Below are positions 41,293 through 54,960 of a stretch of 64,000 nucleotides of DNA, piece after piece. The notes under the pieces were generated by a model. It made no database searches and was not told where the DNA came from. It was given only the letters and a program-made list of their open reading frames with translations. A program made the translations under genes and the position numbers. This stretch comes from Pseudomonadales bacterium (GTDB lineage Bacteria; Pseudomonadota; Gammaproteobacteria; Pseudomonadales; Azotimanducaceae): NCBI GenBank assembly GCA_028285415.1, contig JANQPF010000010.1, positions 124,001 through 188,000 on the forward strand, in the 5' to 3' direction. The number at the start of each line of letters is the position of its first letter. Position 1 is the first letter of the stretch.

Positions 41293-42453
41293 GTGCTTTA
41301 CTTTGTCGTCAGTCTGTTTGCGCTTGCAGCACTTGCGTTTGCCGCCTGGCCACTCATCCGCCGTGGCCGTGACCGCGAAAGTCTCGGCTACGATGAAGCC
41401 ATCAAGCAGCTCTATCGGCAGCGCGCCGCAGAGCTCGAGGTGGAAGCGCCGGATGCGGCCTTGCGCGAAGAGCTCACGTCCGACATGGGTGCGGTGCTGT
41501 TGACAGAGGCCCAGGCGGATCAGGAAACCCTCCCGGCCGCGGTGCAACCGGGGAGGCCGGTGCTGCTGCTTGCGGTTGCGGCGATGGTACCGATCCTCGC
41601 CGTGGTGTTGTATTTCACCGTGGCCGACCCCGGCGTTACCCGGATCAGCGGCGCCGAAGCGGTCATGACCCTGAATGCTCAGGAAGATCGCGCGGCCCTC
41701 GAAAGCTGGCGAGACCGGCTGAGCGCACGCGTGGAAGCCGAGCCTGCAGACAGCAAAAGCTGGTATCTCCTCGGACACGGTCTCCTGAAGCTCGGTTCGT
41801 ACGCCGAGTCGGCCGAAGCGTTCGCCACAACCTCTGCGCTGGTCGGCGACGACATGAACGTCAAGATTTACTGGCTGCAGGCACGCTATCTTGCCGCGCG
41901 CGGTGTGATGGACGACGTCAGTCGGGGACTCGCCAACGAGCTCCTTGCCGCCAACCCCAATCTGAGTCCGGTGCTCGAGCTGCTGGCGCTCGATGCGTTT
42001 CAGGCCGGCGATGGTCCCACCGCAATCAGCTATTTGAATCGCGCCATAACGGGTACGGAAGACACCTTGCAGCAGGCGTCGTTTGCGCAGGCCATCCGGC
42101 AGGTGCGGAGCGCGCTGACCGACCCACCGCCCGGCGTCGACGTTGCGATCTCGGCTGAGACCGGCGTGCCGCAGACGGCGAGCGTGTTCGTGATTGCACG
42201 ACCGGTAGGGGGCGGTATGCCTTATGCCGTCGTCAAGCGGCCGGCGGTGCTGCTGCCGTTCGAGGTGAGGCTTGATGATCTCGTCAGCATGAGTCCGGAT
42301 CGCGGGTTGAGTCAGGCTGAGCGTTACGAAGTACTCGTCAGGCTGTCCATGAGCGGTTCGGCGATGGCGCAGGACGGCGACTGGCAGTGGCAGTCTGCGC
42401 CGCTGACGCGGGATACGGCGTCACGCCTTGACGCTACGCTCACACCACCCTGA
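41293..42453 (+). CDS. ccmI: Apocytochrome c chaperone CcmI
   Basis: The 386-residue protein has two N-terminal TMs (VVSLFALAALAFAAWPLI; VLLLAVAAMVPILAVVLYF) around a cytoplasmic loop with the usual KQLYRQRAAELE. A periplasmic TPR domain follows (SWYLLGHGLLKLGSYAESAEAF and two more repeats), then a C-terminal beta-rich domain (VFVIARPVGGGMPYAVVKRP) typical of longer CcmI. It binds apocytochrome C-termini for CcmFH. GTG start; 15 bases after ccmH; last gene of the operon. Confidence 0.93.
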   Translation: MLYFVVSLFALAALAFAAWPLIRRGRDRESLGYDEAIKQLYRQRAAELEVEAPDAALREELTSDMGAVLLTEAQADQETLPAAVQPGRPVLLLAVAAMVPILAVVLYFTVADPGVTRISGAEAVMTLNAQEDRAALESWRDRLSARVEAEPADSKSWYLLGHGLLKLGSYAESAEAFATTSALVGDDMNVKIYWLQARYLAARGVMDDVSRGLANELLAANPNLSPVLELLALDAFQAGDGPTAISYLNRAITGTEDTLQQASFAQAIRQVRSALTDPPPGVDVAISAETGVPQTASVFVIARPVGGGMPYAVVKRPAVLLPFEVRLDDLVSMSPDRGLSQAERYEVLVRLSMSGSAMAQDGDWQWQSAPLTRDTASRLDATLTPP

Positions 42454-42491
42454 TTACCGTGAACTAATCAGTTCAATGAGGGTCGAAAACT

Positions 42492-43226
42492 ATGTCTTCG
42501 GCAGAATGGCGTATTGGCGATATGGTGTTTAAACCATCATCGAATATCACGGAACAGATAGCGGATCACCTGGCAGACCAGATCATTCTCGGTAACCTCG
42601 CCGGGGGAACCCGTATCCAGGAATTAAAGATTGCCAACCAACTGGAGGTGTCGCGCGGCTCTGTGCGCGAGGCGCTCCTGATCCTCGAACGCAGACATCT
42701 CATCGAGATTGTGCCGCGCAAAGGTGCCGTCGTGAACGAGATGGTCGCCGATGAGGTGCTCGAGTTGGTGGACGTGCTGCGCGGCATCGAACACCGCTGG
42801 TTCCACGGACTCCTGACCGACGAATCGTCGCGGGAACACCTGCGCGATGCGGAGATGGCGGTGAGCGCCATGGAGCAGGGTGCCAAAGCACAGGATGCCG
42901 ACGCGGTCATCCATGCGCGCATGGCGTTTTTTGAAGCGCTGCTGGAGTCTGCCAACCGCTACATTAAGGCGCTGTTCGAATGTCTGCACCCGACGAGCCA
43001 CCGCCTCATGCGCCGTCTTCTCGTCGAAGAGGAAGTGGATCTGCACGACATCGCGCGTTTCTACCGGGCGCTTTACGTTGCGCTCGATTCGAAGGATGCG
43101 GAACGGCTCGATGAGTTATTGAAAGCATTTCACAAACGGCTTGTTAGCCTGGTGGAGCGTACCTACGACGCGCGCAGTCGTGACCTGCTCGAACGCCGCG
43201 CACCGCGTCTGGGCGCGACTGCCTGA
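42492..43226 (+). CDS. GntR-family transcriptional regulator, FCD (FadR-like) subfamily
   Basis: The 244-residue protein has an N-terminal winged helix (ITEQIADHLADQIILGNLAG; IANQLEVSRGSVREALLILE; IVPRKGAVV) and a helical FCD domain with metal/ligand residues in the spacing of the family (FFEALLESANRYI; RFYRALYVALDSKDAERL). Regulators of this subfamily sense carboxylates or acyl-CoAs. It lies 38 bases after ccmI on the same strand, but nothing links it to cytochrome maturation. A strong terminator follows it. Confidence 0.9.
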   Translation: MSSAEWRIGDMVFKPSSNITEQIADHLADQIILGNLAGGTRIQELKIANQLEVSRGSVREALLILERRHLIEIVPRKGAVVNEMVADEVLELVDVLRGIEHRWFHGLLTDESSREHLRDAEMAVSAMEQGAKAQDADAVIHARMAFFEALLESANRYIKALFECLHPTSHRLMRRLLVEEEVDLHDIARFYRALYVALDSKDAERLDELLKAFHKRLVSLVERTYDARSRDLLERRAPRLGATA

Positions 43227-43253
43227 CAAACGTCCGCTTTCTGTTTAAGCAAT

Positions 43254-43281
43254 AAAAAAGCAGGGTTTCCCGCGCTTTTTT
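43254..43281 (+). terminator. Intrinsic terminator after the GntR gene
   Basis: AAAAAAGC (43254-43261) pairs with GCTTTTTT (43274-43281), and an inner GGG/CCC stem closes a TTT loop, with a small A/GC internal loop. The T-run continues into TATT, 28 bases after the stop codon. The A-tract on the other side also makes it usable on the minus strand. Confidence 0.8.
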
Positions 43282-43568
43282 ATTCTGTTTTTTGCAGAAA
43301 GGGATACCTAAGCCTCGCACGATCCAGTAAACTTGCAGCTTCACGAAATGGGGTAACGTTCGTTTGGACTTAATCCTGGTTCGTTGAGGGGTGGGTGCGT
43401 TGCACCTGTCGTCACGGCAGGTAAACGGCAGCGCGGAGTCGTAGCACTGAGAGACCTGGTTTGGAGCGTGTGAAAATGCGCCTTTAAATCAAGTTGCAAA
43501 TCAGCGTCTTACAGCTCTTTCTTCACAGACCTCAATAGACCTGAGCTGGCGGTTCAAATGACACAAAG
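43282..43568 (+). other. 287-base gap upstream of smc with a stable hairpin
   Basis: No coding frame with family signature was seen. The main structure is an eight-base stem (43404-43411 with 43415-43422, one G-T pair) with a three-base TCA loop. The gap must hold the smc promoter, but no convincing -35/-10 pair was recognised. It could carry a long structured leader or a small RNA. Confidence 0.4.
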
Positions 43569-46500
43569 ATGCGACTTAAGCATATCAAGCTTGCTGGTTT
43601 TAAATCGTTTGTCGACCCGACGACGGTTACCCTCCCCGGCAATCGTTGCGCCGTAGTTGGCCCCAACGGTTGCGGCAAATCCAACATCATCGACGCAGTC
43701 CGCTGGGTCATGGGCGAAAGCTCTGCCAAGCAGCTGCGCGGCGAAAATCTCACCGATGTCATCTTCAACGGCTCCAACACGCGTAAGCCGACCGCGGTCG
43801 CAAGCATTGAGCTCACCTTCGACAATTCCGACGGGCGCATTGGTGGCGAGTATGCCGCGTACGCTGACATTGCCATCCGCCGGCAGGTGACCCGGGACGG
43901 CCAGTCGAATTACTACCTGAACGGCAACAAGTGCCGACGCCGCGACATCCAGGACATCTTCCTGGGCACCGGGTTCGGTCCGCGCAGCTATTCCATCATC
44001 GAGCAGGGCATGATCTCGCAGCTGGTCGAAGCTAAGCCCGAGGAGCTGCGGGTCTATCTGGAAGAGGCGGCGGGCATCTCGAAGTACAAGGAACGCCGCC
44101 GCGAGACGGAAAATCGCATCAAGCACACCCGGGAAAATCTCGAACGTATCAACGACATACGCGAGGAACTTGGCAGACAACTCGATCGTCTGCAGCGCCA
44201 GGCGCAGGCGGCGGAGAAATATCGGGAGCTGCGCGCGGAGGAGAGCCTCGTCACGGCCCAGCTTTACGCGCTGCGCCACGGCGCGCTGCACGCGGAGCTT
44301 GCCAGCCGCGAAGAACGCATCCGTGAGCTCGAGATCGAGCTCGAGAAAACCCTTGCCGCCCAGCGTCAGCTCGAAGCGGACATCGAAAAGAGCCGCGCTG
44401 AGCATGCGAGCAGCACCGATACCTTCAACGAGGTGCAGGGTCAGTACTATCAGCTCGGTGCCGACATTGCGCGGATCGAGGAAGCCATTCAGTTCAACCA
44501 GGCCCGGGTCAAGCAGCTGGAGCTCGACCTGCAGGGTGTGGCGCAGCGGCGCGTCGAAACCGACCGTCAGCTTGCCATGGACGAAACGCAGATCAGCGGA
44601 TTGCAGGAGCGCATCAACGAGCTGGTACCGAAAGTGGATGTGCTCGCCCGCGAAGATGCGCGCTGTCAGGACGCGCTGGCTGAAGTGGAAGCGAAGCTCA
44701 GAGACTGGCAGGTGCGCTGGGACGAATTCAACGCACAGGCGGCGCACAACGATCGCGAGGCGGAAGTCCAGGCATCACGCATCGAGCACCTCGAACAGCT
44801 GCTGGTGCGGCTGCGCGGTCGGCGCAACGAACTCAATCAGCGCCAGGCGCAGCACGTCGACGATTCCGAAGGCGCCGATGTCGATCAGCTGGCTGAAGAA
44901 ATTACCGGGCTCGAGCGCGAGTCGCGACTGCTGGACATGCGCATCGACGAATGTCTGAAAGAGCTTGGCAGCGCGCGTGAGGACGTGCTGGTTCGCGAGC
45001 GCGTGTTGGAAGAGGCCCGCACCGAGGTGCAGAACCTGCGGCACGAGCTTGCCGCGCTGCAGGCGCAGCAGGATGCGGCCCTCGGTCAGAACGTGCAGGA
45101 GGCGGAAGCCTGGATTCAGGCCCACGAGCTGGGTGCAAGCCCGCGCCTCGGGGAACATCTCGCCGTCGTGCCGGGCTGGGAGCGCGCGGTGGAAACCGTG
45201 CTGGGTCATTTCCTGAGCGCGCTGCGCGTCGAGAACCTCGATGACTTCGCCGCGTCTCTCGCGGAGCTTCCCGATGGCGATCTTGCCCTCGTCGAGAATG
45301 CCGGCAGCGCCGGACAGGATGCAGGGAATGCCGCGCTCGAGCTGCCGAGCCTCAACTCGCTCGTGCGCGCGGATGCGCTCAACGCGGTTTCGCTCCTCCA
45401 CGGGGTGTTCGCTGCGGAGTCCACCCCGGTGGCGCTGGCGCGACGTCGCTATCTGAGATCCGGACAGAGCATCATCACCCGCGAAGGGTTCTGGGTTGGC
45501 CCCGACTGGGTGCGCGTCTTGCACGATCATGATCATGAGGCCGGTGTGATAGCGCGCGGGCAGATGCTCGAGACGCTGGGCGTGCGTGTCGAAGAGGCCG
45601 AGCGTACGCTGGGCGAGCTGCAGAATCACGTGCAGGAGGGGCGCGCACGGGTCGAACGCCTGGAAGCCCAGCGCGAGGAGCTCCAGCGCACCGTCAACGA
45701 GCTGAATCAAAATCTGGGTCAGCGTCGCACAGACCACGGGGTCACCCGCGTCAAGCTCGAAGAAGCCGGCGCTCGCCGCGAGCAGCTGGCGCAGGAGCTT
45801 GCCGAAATCGAAGAGCAGCTCGGGCAGGAAGAGAAACGGCTGGGTACGGCGCGGCAGGCGCTGCGCGATGCCGAGCAGAGCCGCGAAGGACAGGACGGCG
45901 TGCGCGAAGCGCTATCGGCGGAACGCGGTGAGATGGATGCAGCCCTCGCTGAGGTTCGCGAAACGGCGCGCTTGAGCCGCGATCAGTACTATGCGCTCAA
46001 CGTCGAAAAAGAAGGACTACAGTCCCGCCTTGCCGCGAGTGAAACGGCCAGGGAACGCCTCGTTGCTCAGCAGGTCGAGCTTGCCGAGCAGCACGAGAAG
46101 CTCAGCTCCGGCATCGCCACGAGCAACATGCCATTGCCGAATCTGCAGCAGGATCTGGAAAAGAAGCTCACGGATCGCGTCGCCGTCGAAGCCCGTTTGA
46201 GCGAGATCCGCGAAAATCTGGAGGCGCGCGAGCAGACCACCCGGAAACTCGAAACCGAAAAGCACGAGACGGAGAAGCGGGCAGCTCAGGTGCGCGAGGT
46301 GCTGGAGGGTGAGCGCGTCGAGCGCCAGGGTCTGAGCGTGCAGGAATCGAACCTTCTCGAGCAGCTTGAGAACACGGGCCACGCGCTCGAAAAAGTGCTG
46401 GCCGAGATGCCTGAAGAGGCGGCGGAAGCGGCCTGGAGTGAAAATCTCGAACGCCTCGGGCGCCGCATACAGCGGCTCGGAGCGATCAACCTCGCGGCAA

Positions 46501-47087
46501 TCGAAGAATATGAACAGGAGTCTGAGCGCAAGATTTATCTGGACGCGCAGGCCGAAGATCTGGAGCAGGCGTTGGAAACCCTGCTCGAAGCCATCCGCAA
46601 AATAGACAAAGAAACGCGGACTCGCTTCAAGAGCACGTTCGAAGCGGTGAACAGTCGTCTGGGCGAACTGTTCCCGAAGGTATTTGGCGGAGGACACGCC
46701 TATTTAGAACTAACCGGGGAGGACCTACTCGATACCGGCGTCTCGCTCATGGCGAGACCGCCCGGTAAGCGCAATGCCAGCGTGCATTTGTTGTCCGGCG
46801 GTGAGAAAGCCATGACGGCTGTTGCTCTCATCTTCGCGATTTTCCACCTGAATCCCAGTCCCGTGTGTCTGTTGGATGAGGTGGATGCGCCGCTCGACGA
46901 CGTTAATGTATCGCGCTTTGCGGCGCTCATCGAAGAAATGTCAGCTGACGTGCAGTTCCTTGTGATAACACACAACAAGATCACGATGGAGATGGCCGAC
47001 TACCTGATGGGCGTCACGATGCAGGAGCCCGGCGTTTCACGCCTCGTTTCTGTAGACGTGGACGAGGCTGCAGCCATGGCGATTTGA
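43569..47087 (+). CDS. smc: Chromosome segregation ATPase SMC
   Basis: The 1172-residue protein is full length. It has the N-terminal head ([15 protein letters not shown]; Walker [37 protein letters not shown]) and an arm of heptad coiled coil (about 170-500). The hinge lies at about 510-660 ([20 protein letters not shown]), with a returning coiled coil (about 670-1000). The C-terminal head has signature [20 protein letters not shown], Walker [14 protein letters not shown] and VITHNK. It loads on DNA with ScpAB to organise chromosomes. It precedes zipA and ligA, a gene order also seen in Pseudomonas relatives; scpA/B are not in the window. Confidence 0.96.
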   Translation: MRLKHIKLAGFKSFVDPTTVTLPGNRCAVVGPNGCGKSNIIDAVRWVMGESSAKQLRGENLTDVIFNGSNTRKPTAVASIELTFDNSDGRIGGEYAAYADIAIRRQVTRDGQSNYYLNGNKCRRRDIQDIFLGTGFGPRSYSIIEQGMISQLVEAKPEELRVYLEEAAGISKYKERRRETENRIKHTRENLERINDIREELGRQLDRLQRQAQAAEKYRELRAEESLVTAQLYALRHGALHAELASREERIRELEIELEKTLAAQRQLEADIEKSRAEHASSTDTFNEVQGQYYQLGADIARIEEAIQFNQARVKQLELDLQGVAQRRVETDRQLAMDETQISGLQERINELVPKVDVLAREDARCQDALAEVEAKLRDWQVRWDEFNAQAAHNDREAEVQASRIEHLEQLLVRLRGRRNELNQRQAQHVDDSEGADVDQLAEEITGLERESRLLDMRIDECLKELGSAREDVLVRERVLEEARTEVQNLRHELAALQAQQDAALGQNVQEAEAWIQAHELGASPRLGEHLAVVPGWERAVETVLGHFLSALRVENLDDFAASLAELPDGDLALVENAGSAGQDAGNAALELPSLNSLVRADALNAVSLLHGVFAAESTPVALARRRYLRSGQSIITREGFWVGPDWVRVLHDHDHEAGVIARGQMLETLGVRVEEAERTLGELQNHVQEGRARVERLEAQREELQRTVNELNQNLGQRRTDHGVTRVKLEEAGARREQLAQELAEIEEQLGQEEKRLGTARQALRDAEQSREGQDGVREALSAERGEMDAALAEVRETARLSRDQYYALNVEKEGLQSRLAASETARERLVAQQVELAEQHEKLSSGIATSNMPLPNLQQDLEKKLTDRVAVEARLSEIRENLEAREQTTRKLETEKHETEKRAAQVREVLEGERVERQGLSVQESNLLEQLENTGHALEKVLAEMPEEAAEAAWSENLERLGRRIQRLGAINLAAIEEYEQESERKIYLDAQAEDLEQALETLLEAIRKIDKETRTRFKSTFEAVNSRLGELFPKVFGGGHAYLELTGEDLLDTGVSLMARPPGKRNASVHLLSGGEKAMTAVALIFAIFHLNPSPVCLLDEVDAPLDDVNVSRFAALIEEMSADVQFLVITHNKITMEMADYLMGVTMQEPGVSRLVSVDVDEAAAMAI

Positions 47088-47148
47088 CGCACGGGCGCAG
47101 ACAGGTTGATTTCAGCGGTTGCCCCGCAGGGCGACCAAGGAGCCTAGG

Positions 47149-50717
<3,569 letters not shown>

Positions 50718-50755
50718 CGCTCGGCACATAGCTTTTTACCGATTGGATCCTGCAG

Positions 50756-51685
50756 TCAGAGCACGGTCTTCATTTTCCGAACCAGTGCCTTCACGTCGAA
50801 GAGCGGCAGCTTCGCTTTGGCCGCATCCAGCTCAGGCCGGGATCGCATTGCAGGCCCGTCGTAGCCTGGCTCGAAGAGGCGATGCGGATCGTCACCGTTG
50901 AAAAAACCCAGATACGGACCGCCGTAGTCATATCCGATCAGGCGGCGCAATTCCTCGGAGAATTCTGCCGCTACCTCCGGGGGGTGAGCGAGATACTGGT
51001 TTTCCTCCTGGCGCAGCCAGCCCAGACTGTACTGCAACGCAAGGCCCGTCCGGTCGCGGTTGCTGTTGTTTGCGCCGCCCCCGTGTATCGTGCCGCCGAG
51101 GTAGATCAGCACCGATCCCAGGGGCATCTCGGCATTTACGATTTCGTCGTGTTCAGCCTGCCGTGCGTCGGCCCAGAGGTGACTGCCGGGGACAACTTGT
51201 GTGCCGCCGTTGGCGGCATCAAAATCCGACAGCGCCCACATCGTGGGCATCAAGGTGGTCATGCCCAGGTGCGACAGCGGGTAGAGGTCGCCGTCACGGT
51301 GGAGCGGCTGTGCTTCAGCGCCGGGTTCGAGATGCATCACGCCGGAGAAGTTCAGCTGAAAGTTGGCCGCGAACCTCAGCAGCGTGCTCTCGGCAAGGGC
51401 AAGAACCGTTGGATGGGTCACGAGATCCCGGGCAGCAACCGATTTCTTCAGAACGCCGCCCAGCCGCTTTGTCCTGGCCCCGAGAAACTCGTCGTGGCCG
51501 AAGGGTGCATCGCCAATGTGCGGATCGAGGTCACTGCGGGCCCGGCGAGCGAGTTCGACCGCAAGTTCTTCAATGATCAGATAGCCGTGCTCCAGCAGCC
51601 GGTCGTGTATGTCTTCATGCGCAAGATCCGGGCTGACAATGTTCAGACTCGCGGGTGAGTTGCTGTGACCGTGCTGAGTTGTCAT
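50756..51685 (-). CDS. Phytanoyl-CoA dioxygenase (PhyH) family protein
   Basis: The 309-residue protein is a Fe(II)/2-oxoglutarate oxygenase-like cupin. It has the HxD iron ligands in PLHRDGDLYPLSH, the distal His in GGTIHGGGANNSNRDRTGLA, and the 2OG-type Arg in that strand. PGSHLWADAR is the standard PhyH segment. ATG at 51685 was chosen; TTG at 51781 overlapping the upstream stop would add 32 residues that do not resemble the family, although that overlap suits an operon. It is last in the accessory operon and probably hydroxylates a small substrate. Confidence 0.88.
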   Translation of the reverse strand: MTTQHGHSNSPASLNIVSPDLAHEDIHDRLLEHGYLIIEELAVELARRARSDLDPHIGDAPFGHDEFLGARTKRLGGVLKKSVAARDLVTHPTVLALAESTLLRFAANFQLNFSGVMHLEPGAEAQPLHRDGDLYPLSHLGMTTLMPTMWALSDFDAANGGTQVVPGSHLWADARQAEHDEIVNAEMPLGSVLIYLGGTIHGGGANNSNRDRTGLALQYSLGWLRQEENQYLAHPPEVAAEFSEELRRLIGYDYGGPYLGFFNGDDPHRLFEPGYDGPAMRSRPELDAAKAKLPLFDVKALVRKMKTVL

Positions 51686-51777
51686 GAGCGCATCCGGCAG
51701 TGAGTGCGCGTCAGTCTGCGCCTTTCGCCCTGACTCTGCAAAGACGCCGCAAACCCTTGGGGTTGCCGCCGCAGCGT

Positions 51778-52416
51778 TCAACCCGTCGAGGCAAGTGGGT
51801 CGCTTGGCGTGCGGGTAGCTGACCGGGTGTGCCTGATCCAGAGCTCAGCACCGAGCGCATGCAGGACAAAGGCGATGGTGAAGGACACGATGGAGTAGAG
51901 CTCTGCTTCCGCCCGCGTTGGCCCGCCGATGGCGACGAGTATCGGTATGAAGATCAGTCTCATCGTCACGATGCTGAGGCCAATTGAGAAGGCGCGCATC
52001 ATCCACTCGCGGTGCTCGGCGAAGCGCCGCGACCGGGCGGTTTGCACCCCCCTCACGATGGCAAAGAGAAAGAACACGGCAAAGCCGCTGACGATGATCT
52101 GTTCCGCGAGTCCCGAATAGGGGAACACGAGCGAGATGAAGAGCGCAGCCGCGCCCAGGATCAGTCCCACGGTGGCCAGTAGTCGCCCACTCCAGCGATG
52201 GTAGCTGCGATAACGATCACGTATGGGACTCAGGAACTGCAGCGGCGCGAGCGCGAGATAGAGGAGTCCCGGAACGACGTGCAGGTTGGTAACAACCGGG
52301 TACTCAGCAAAACCTTCGTTGGCGCCGCCTCTGATCATGAACGTCACGGTAAAGACGACACCTAACAGGGACAGCACACCCACCAGGGACGTCATTGTCG
52401 TTTCGAGTTTCGTCAT
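51778..52416 (-). CDS. DUF2306 membrane protein
   Basis: The 212-residue protein has about six TM segments: SLVGVLSLLGVVFTVTFMI, LHVVPGLLYLALAPLQFL, LLATVGLILGAAALFISLVF, IIVSGFAVFFLFAIVRGV, and two at the C-terminus. The HxxPG.LYL...PLQF and YRSYHRWSGRL segments mark DUF2306. The function is unknown; conserved His could bind haem, which is inference. ATG at 52416 is preceded by a strong AGGAGGGGAG; an ATG at 52470 is upstream. It lies between the nitroreductase and PhyH genes. Confidence 0.85.
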   Translation of the reverse strand: MTKLETTMTSLVGVLSLLGVVFTVTFMIRGGANEGFAEYPVVTNLHVVPGLLYLALAPLQFLSPIRDRYRSYHRWSGRLLATVGLILGAAALFISLVFPYSGLAEQIIVSGFAVFFLFAIVRGVQTARSRRFAEHREWMMRAFSIGLSIVTMRLIFIPILVAIGGPTRAEAELYSIVSFTIAFVLHALGAELWIRHTRSATRTPSDPLASTG

Positions 52417-52598
52417 TCTGGCTCCCCTCCTGCGTGAGACATCCTCTCTGTAATCATGGTCGATTGCCATCGACCACAGAGAGTCTGCAATAACCGAGCC
52501 ACTCGTAAAGACAAGCTAAATCAATGGGTTACCCGTGTTCGTTTGGTGTTTGCAGTGAGCGGAAACACCAACAACTGGCGAAGTCGGCCAGCTCACCT

Positions 52599-53240
52599 TC
52601 AACCGCCGAACGTCTCCCAGTGCACCATGGTGTCGATGGGGCGCCGCGAAATGGGTCCGTGCCCGCCAAGCACCGGGTAACCGAGGGGCACGTGCGCCGC
52701 GGTGTGCCATGTTTCGGGAATGTCGAGGAGCGCTTTGACGGCAGGTTCCTCCATGCACAGGAGCGTCGTCAGCACGCAGCCGAGTCCCTCGTTCCTGGCC
52801 GCAAGCAGGAGATTCTGCACGGCGGGATAGATCGAGCCGCCGCCAACCACGCTCGGGCGGGGCTGTTCGGCATCGGTGATCGTGATGTGTGACGGATTGA
52901 AGCAGAAGACGCAGATGACCGGCACTTCGTGCAGGTGCGTGGCGAGATAGGTTCCGGCCGCCAGCGCTTTGCGCGAGCTTTCTGCCTGGGCGGGCGGCAT
53001 GTTGGCCATGTGGGCTTCATAGCCCGGGATGTAGCCCTCCCAATGCGGACGGTAGAGATCTTCCAGCGCCTGTTTGCGCGCCGGATCGCGCACGACCACA
53101 ATGCGCCACGACTGGTGGTTGCCTCCGGTCGGGGCCCACGTCGCGGCGGTGAGCACACGCTCGAGCACGTCGTCCGGAATGGGATCGGGCTTCAACCGAC
53201 GCACGGCCCGCAGCGTCGACATGGCGTCATAAAGTTCCAT
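52599..53240 (-). CDS. Nitroreductase-family flavoprotein
   Basis: The 213-residue FMN enzyme has the N-terminal AMSTLRAVRRLKPDPIPDDV, the FMN-binding ATWAPTGGNHQSWRIVVV, a substrate-lid region near 70-110, the dimer/FMN segment GGGSIYPAVQNLLLAARNEG, and the C-terminal PLGYPVLGGHGPISRRP. It uses NAD(P)H to reduce nitro, quinone or enone groups. It starts 12 bases after the DUF169 gene on the same strand and is followed by a 182-base gap before DUF2306. Confidence 0.92.
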   Translation of the reverse strand: MELYDAMSTLRAVRRLKPDPIPDDVLERVLTAATWAPTGGNHQSWRIVVVRDPARKQALEDLYRPHWEGYIPGYEAHMANMPPAQAESSRKALAAGTYLATHLHEVPVICVFCFNPSHITITDAEQPRPSVVGGGSIYPAVQNLLLAARNEGLGCVLTTLLCMEEPAVKALLDIPETWHTAAHVPLGYPVLGGHGPISRRPIDTMVHWETFGG

Positions 53241-53252
53241 GATGGTATCCAG

Positions 53253-54035
53253 CTAGTAGGTAACGCCCATACCCGCACGCACGTCGTTGTTGACGCCGTA
53301 TTGGGGGATGGGATAGCGCAGACCGTTTTTCGACAGCGCATCGAGGCCCTGAATCACCTTGGGCAGGAAGTGCGGCGGTATGGCCATCAGCAGCTCATCC
53401 TCCATCACCCCGCCGTAGCGCCGCTCTGCAAAGCATGGAATCGACAGGCTCGGTTCGCCCGTTGCCAGCGCCCGCCCCCAGGAGTCGGCGCAGGCAGACT
53501 CGCCGACGCAACCCCACTCGAGTTTCTGATAACCCGTCCACTGCAGGCCGTTGATGAAGATGATCATCTGCGCGGGCGTGGCGTAGATCAGACAGATGTC
53601 GGGCGGATTGAGGCGGCCGCTTGCGAGCGGGCTGACCGCCATGGCCTCGTACTGGCCGTGGGGCACAACGTCCATGGCTGCCTGATGGGCGGCGGCGTCC
53701 TCCTGGGTGGCATACCACACGCCGGTCATCCGGTCGCCGGACAGCCACTCGTCGCTCCTCGGGTGCAGGCCAATGACGGTACTGCACTGTGCCCCGACGA
53801 GGTCGTCTGCCGTGATCCCCACCGTCCAGCCGTTCCGAGACGCCTGGCCGACTATCTGGTCGGTCGTGTGCACGTCTTGCGGGCGTCGGATGCGGGGTAT
53901 CGCTTCCATCTCGGCTTTGTCTGCAAACAGTTTCATCCCGATGGGTGTCGTGCGCAGGCGCAGGTATTGATTGAGGCCGGCAACAATCTCAGCGCCGTCG
54001 AATTGGCTGAGATCGGTGGCGATGACGTCAGACAT
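53253..54035 (-). CDS. DUF169 family protein
   Basis: The 260-residue cytosolic protein has the DUF169 pattern: LNQYLRLRTTPIGMKLF at the N-terminus, a Cys-containing core DLVGAQCSTVIGLHP, DICLIYATPAQMIIFINGLQ, then WGCVGESACADSWGRAL with two Cys, and PCFAERRYGG. The family is unstudied; it often sits near electron-transfer or metal-related genes, and its conserved Cys may bind metal. Its ATG overlaps the hydrolase stop by eight bases, so translation is likely coupled. Confidence 0.87.
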   Translation of the reverse strand: MSDVIATDLSQFDGAEIVAGLNQYLRLRTTPIGMKLFADKAEMEAIPRIRRPQDVHTTDQIVGQASRNGWTVGITADDLVGAQCSTVIGLHPRSDEWLSGDRMTGVWYATQEDAAAHQAAMDVVPHGQYEAMAVSPLASGRLNPPDICLIYATPAQMIIFINGLQWTGYQKLEWGCVGESACADSWGRALATGEPSLSIPCFAERRYGGVMEDELLMAIPPHFLPKVIQGLDALSKNGLRYPIPQYGVNNDVRAGMGVTY

Positions 54036-54960
54036 AGTGTTTCTCCAGAAAAGTTCGACAAGTTTCCGCGAGGCGGTCCGGTTCGTCGTAGTGCACCATA
54101 TGCCCCGAGCCGTCGAACCAGTGATGCTCATGATTGGCGAAGGCGCCGGCGCGAGCTTCCATTTCACCCTCCGCAAAGTGCCCCGAGAATTGGGCAGCCG
54201 GCATTTCTCGACCCCAATACTCATGCGACAGCGTGCCGCTGATGATGCACGTTGGGGCTTTCACCTGGCGCCAGAACGTTTCGTTCCACGCTCGGGATGT
54301 GCCGACAAAAACGCTGCTTGCGCGTGGATCGAACGCCCAGCACCAACCGGCTTCTGTGTGGCGCACCAGGTGCGGAGCGAGCCCCGCAGCGGCATCTGCG
54401 CTGAGACGCGGATTATTACGTCTGAGGCGCGCGATCACGTCATCGATGTCTTCAATGGGTCGACCGCGGCCGTGACCGGGCGCAAGCCGGTGCAGCAGCA
54501 TCTCACGGAAGGCCGCGACTTCGAGCTCCGCGTCATCTTCGTGCGGTCGATGCGGCGGACCCAGGCCTTCCACGAGGATGAGGGCCGGGACCCGTTCGGG
54601 AAACATGGCCGCAAACTTGGTGGTGATGTGGCCGCCGAGGCTGTGTCCGAAGAGCGCGGCGCCGGTTGGGGCAAAGCGCTCGTACACCGCATGCAGATCC
54701 ATCACGAAGTTCGCCAGCGCATAGGCATTGGCTGACGGATGGTCGCTGTCTCCGTGACCGCGCAGCTCTGGCAGCAGGATACGCAGCCGCGACCCGCCTG
54801 CGATCAGCTCCCGGGCCATCGGCAGGAGTGCGTGTGCGCTGTCGCGCAGACCGTGGACCATGATGAACGCAGGATCGTGAGCCTCGCCAACCTCCAGCAC
54901 GCTGATGTCGAGGTCGTGGCTGGCGATGCGATGCTGCGTGATCGTTTCAGACGGAGACAC
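54028..54960 (-). CDS. Alpha/beta hydrolase
   Basis: The 310-residue protein has the alpha/beta fold: oxyanion loop IMVHGLRDSAHALL, LPELRGHGDSDHP, nucleophile elbow LFGHSLGGHITTKFA, a cap domain (about 130-200), and the catalytic His in WFDGSGHMVHYDEP near the C-terminus. GTG at 54960 overlaps the enoyl-CoA hydratase stop by 14 bases; no ATG lies before the core beta strands. It may cleave an ester or C-C bond of the pathway intermediate. Substrate unknown. Confidence 0.88.
   Translation of the reverse strand: MSPSETITQHRIASHDLDISVLEVGEAHDPAFIMVHGLRDSAHALLPMARELIAGGSRLRILLPELRGHGDSDHPSANAYALANFVMDLHAVYERFAPTGAALFGHSLGGHITTKFAAMFPERVPALILVEGLGPPHRPHEDDAELEVAAFREMLLHRLAPGHGRGRPIEDIDDVIARLRRNNPRLSADAAAGLAPHLVRHTEAGWCWAFDPRASSVFVGTSRAWNETFWRQVKAPTCIISGTLSHEYWGREMPAAQFSGHFAEGEMEARAGAFANHEHHWFDGSGHMVHYDEPDRLAETCRTFLEKHYV

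Noticed and set aside
43554-45737. Minus-strand frames opposite smc
   Set aside because: Coiled-coil heptad coding produces long antisense frames; no independent start signals or domains.
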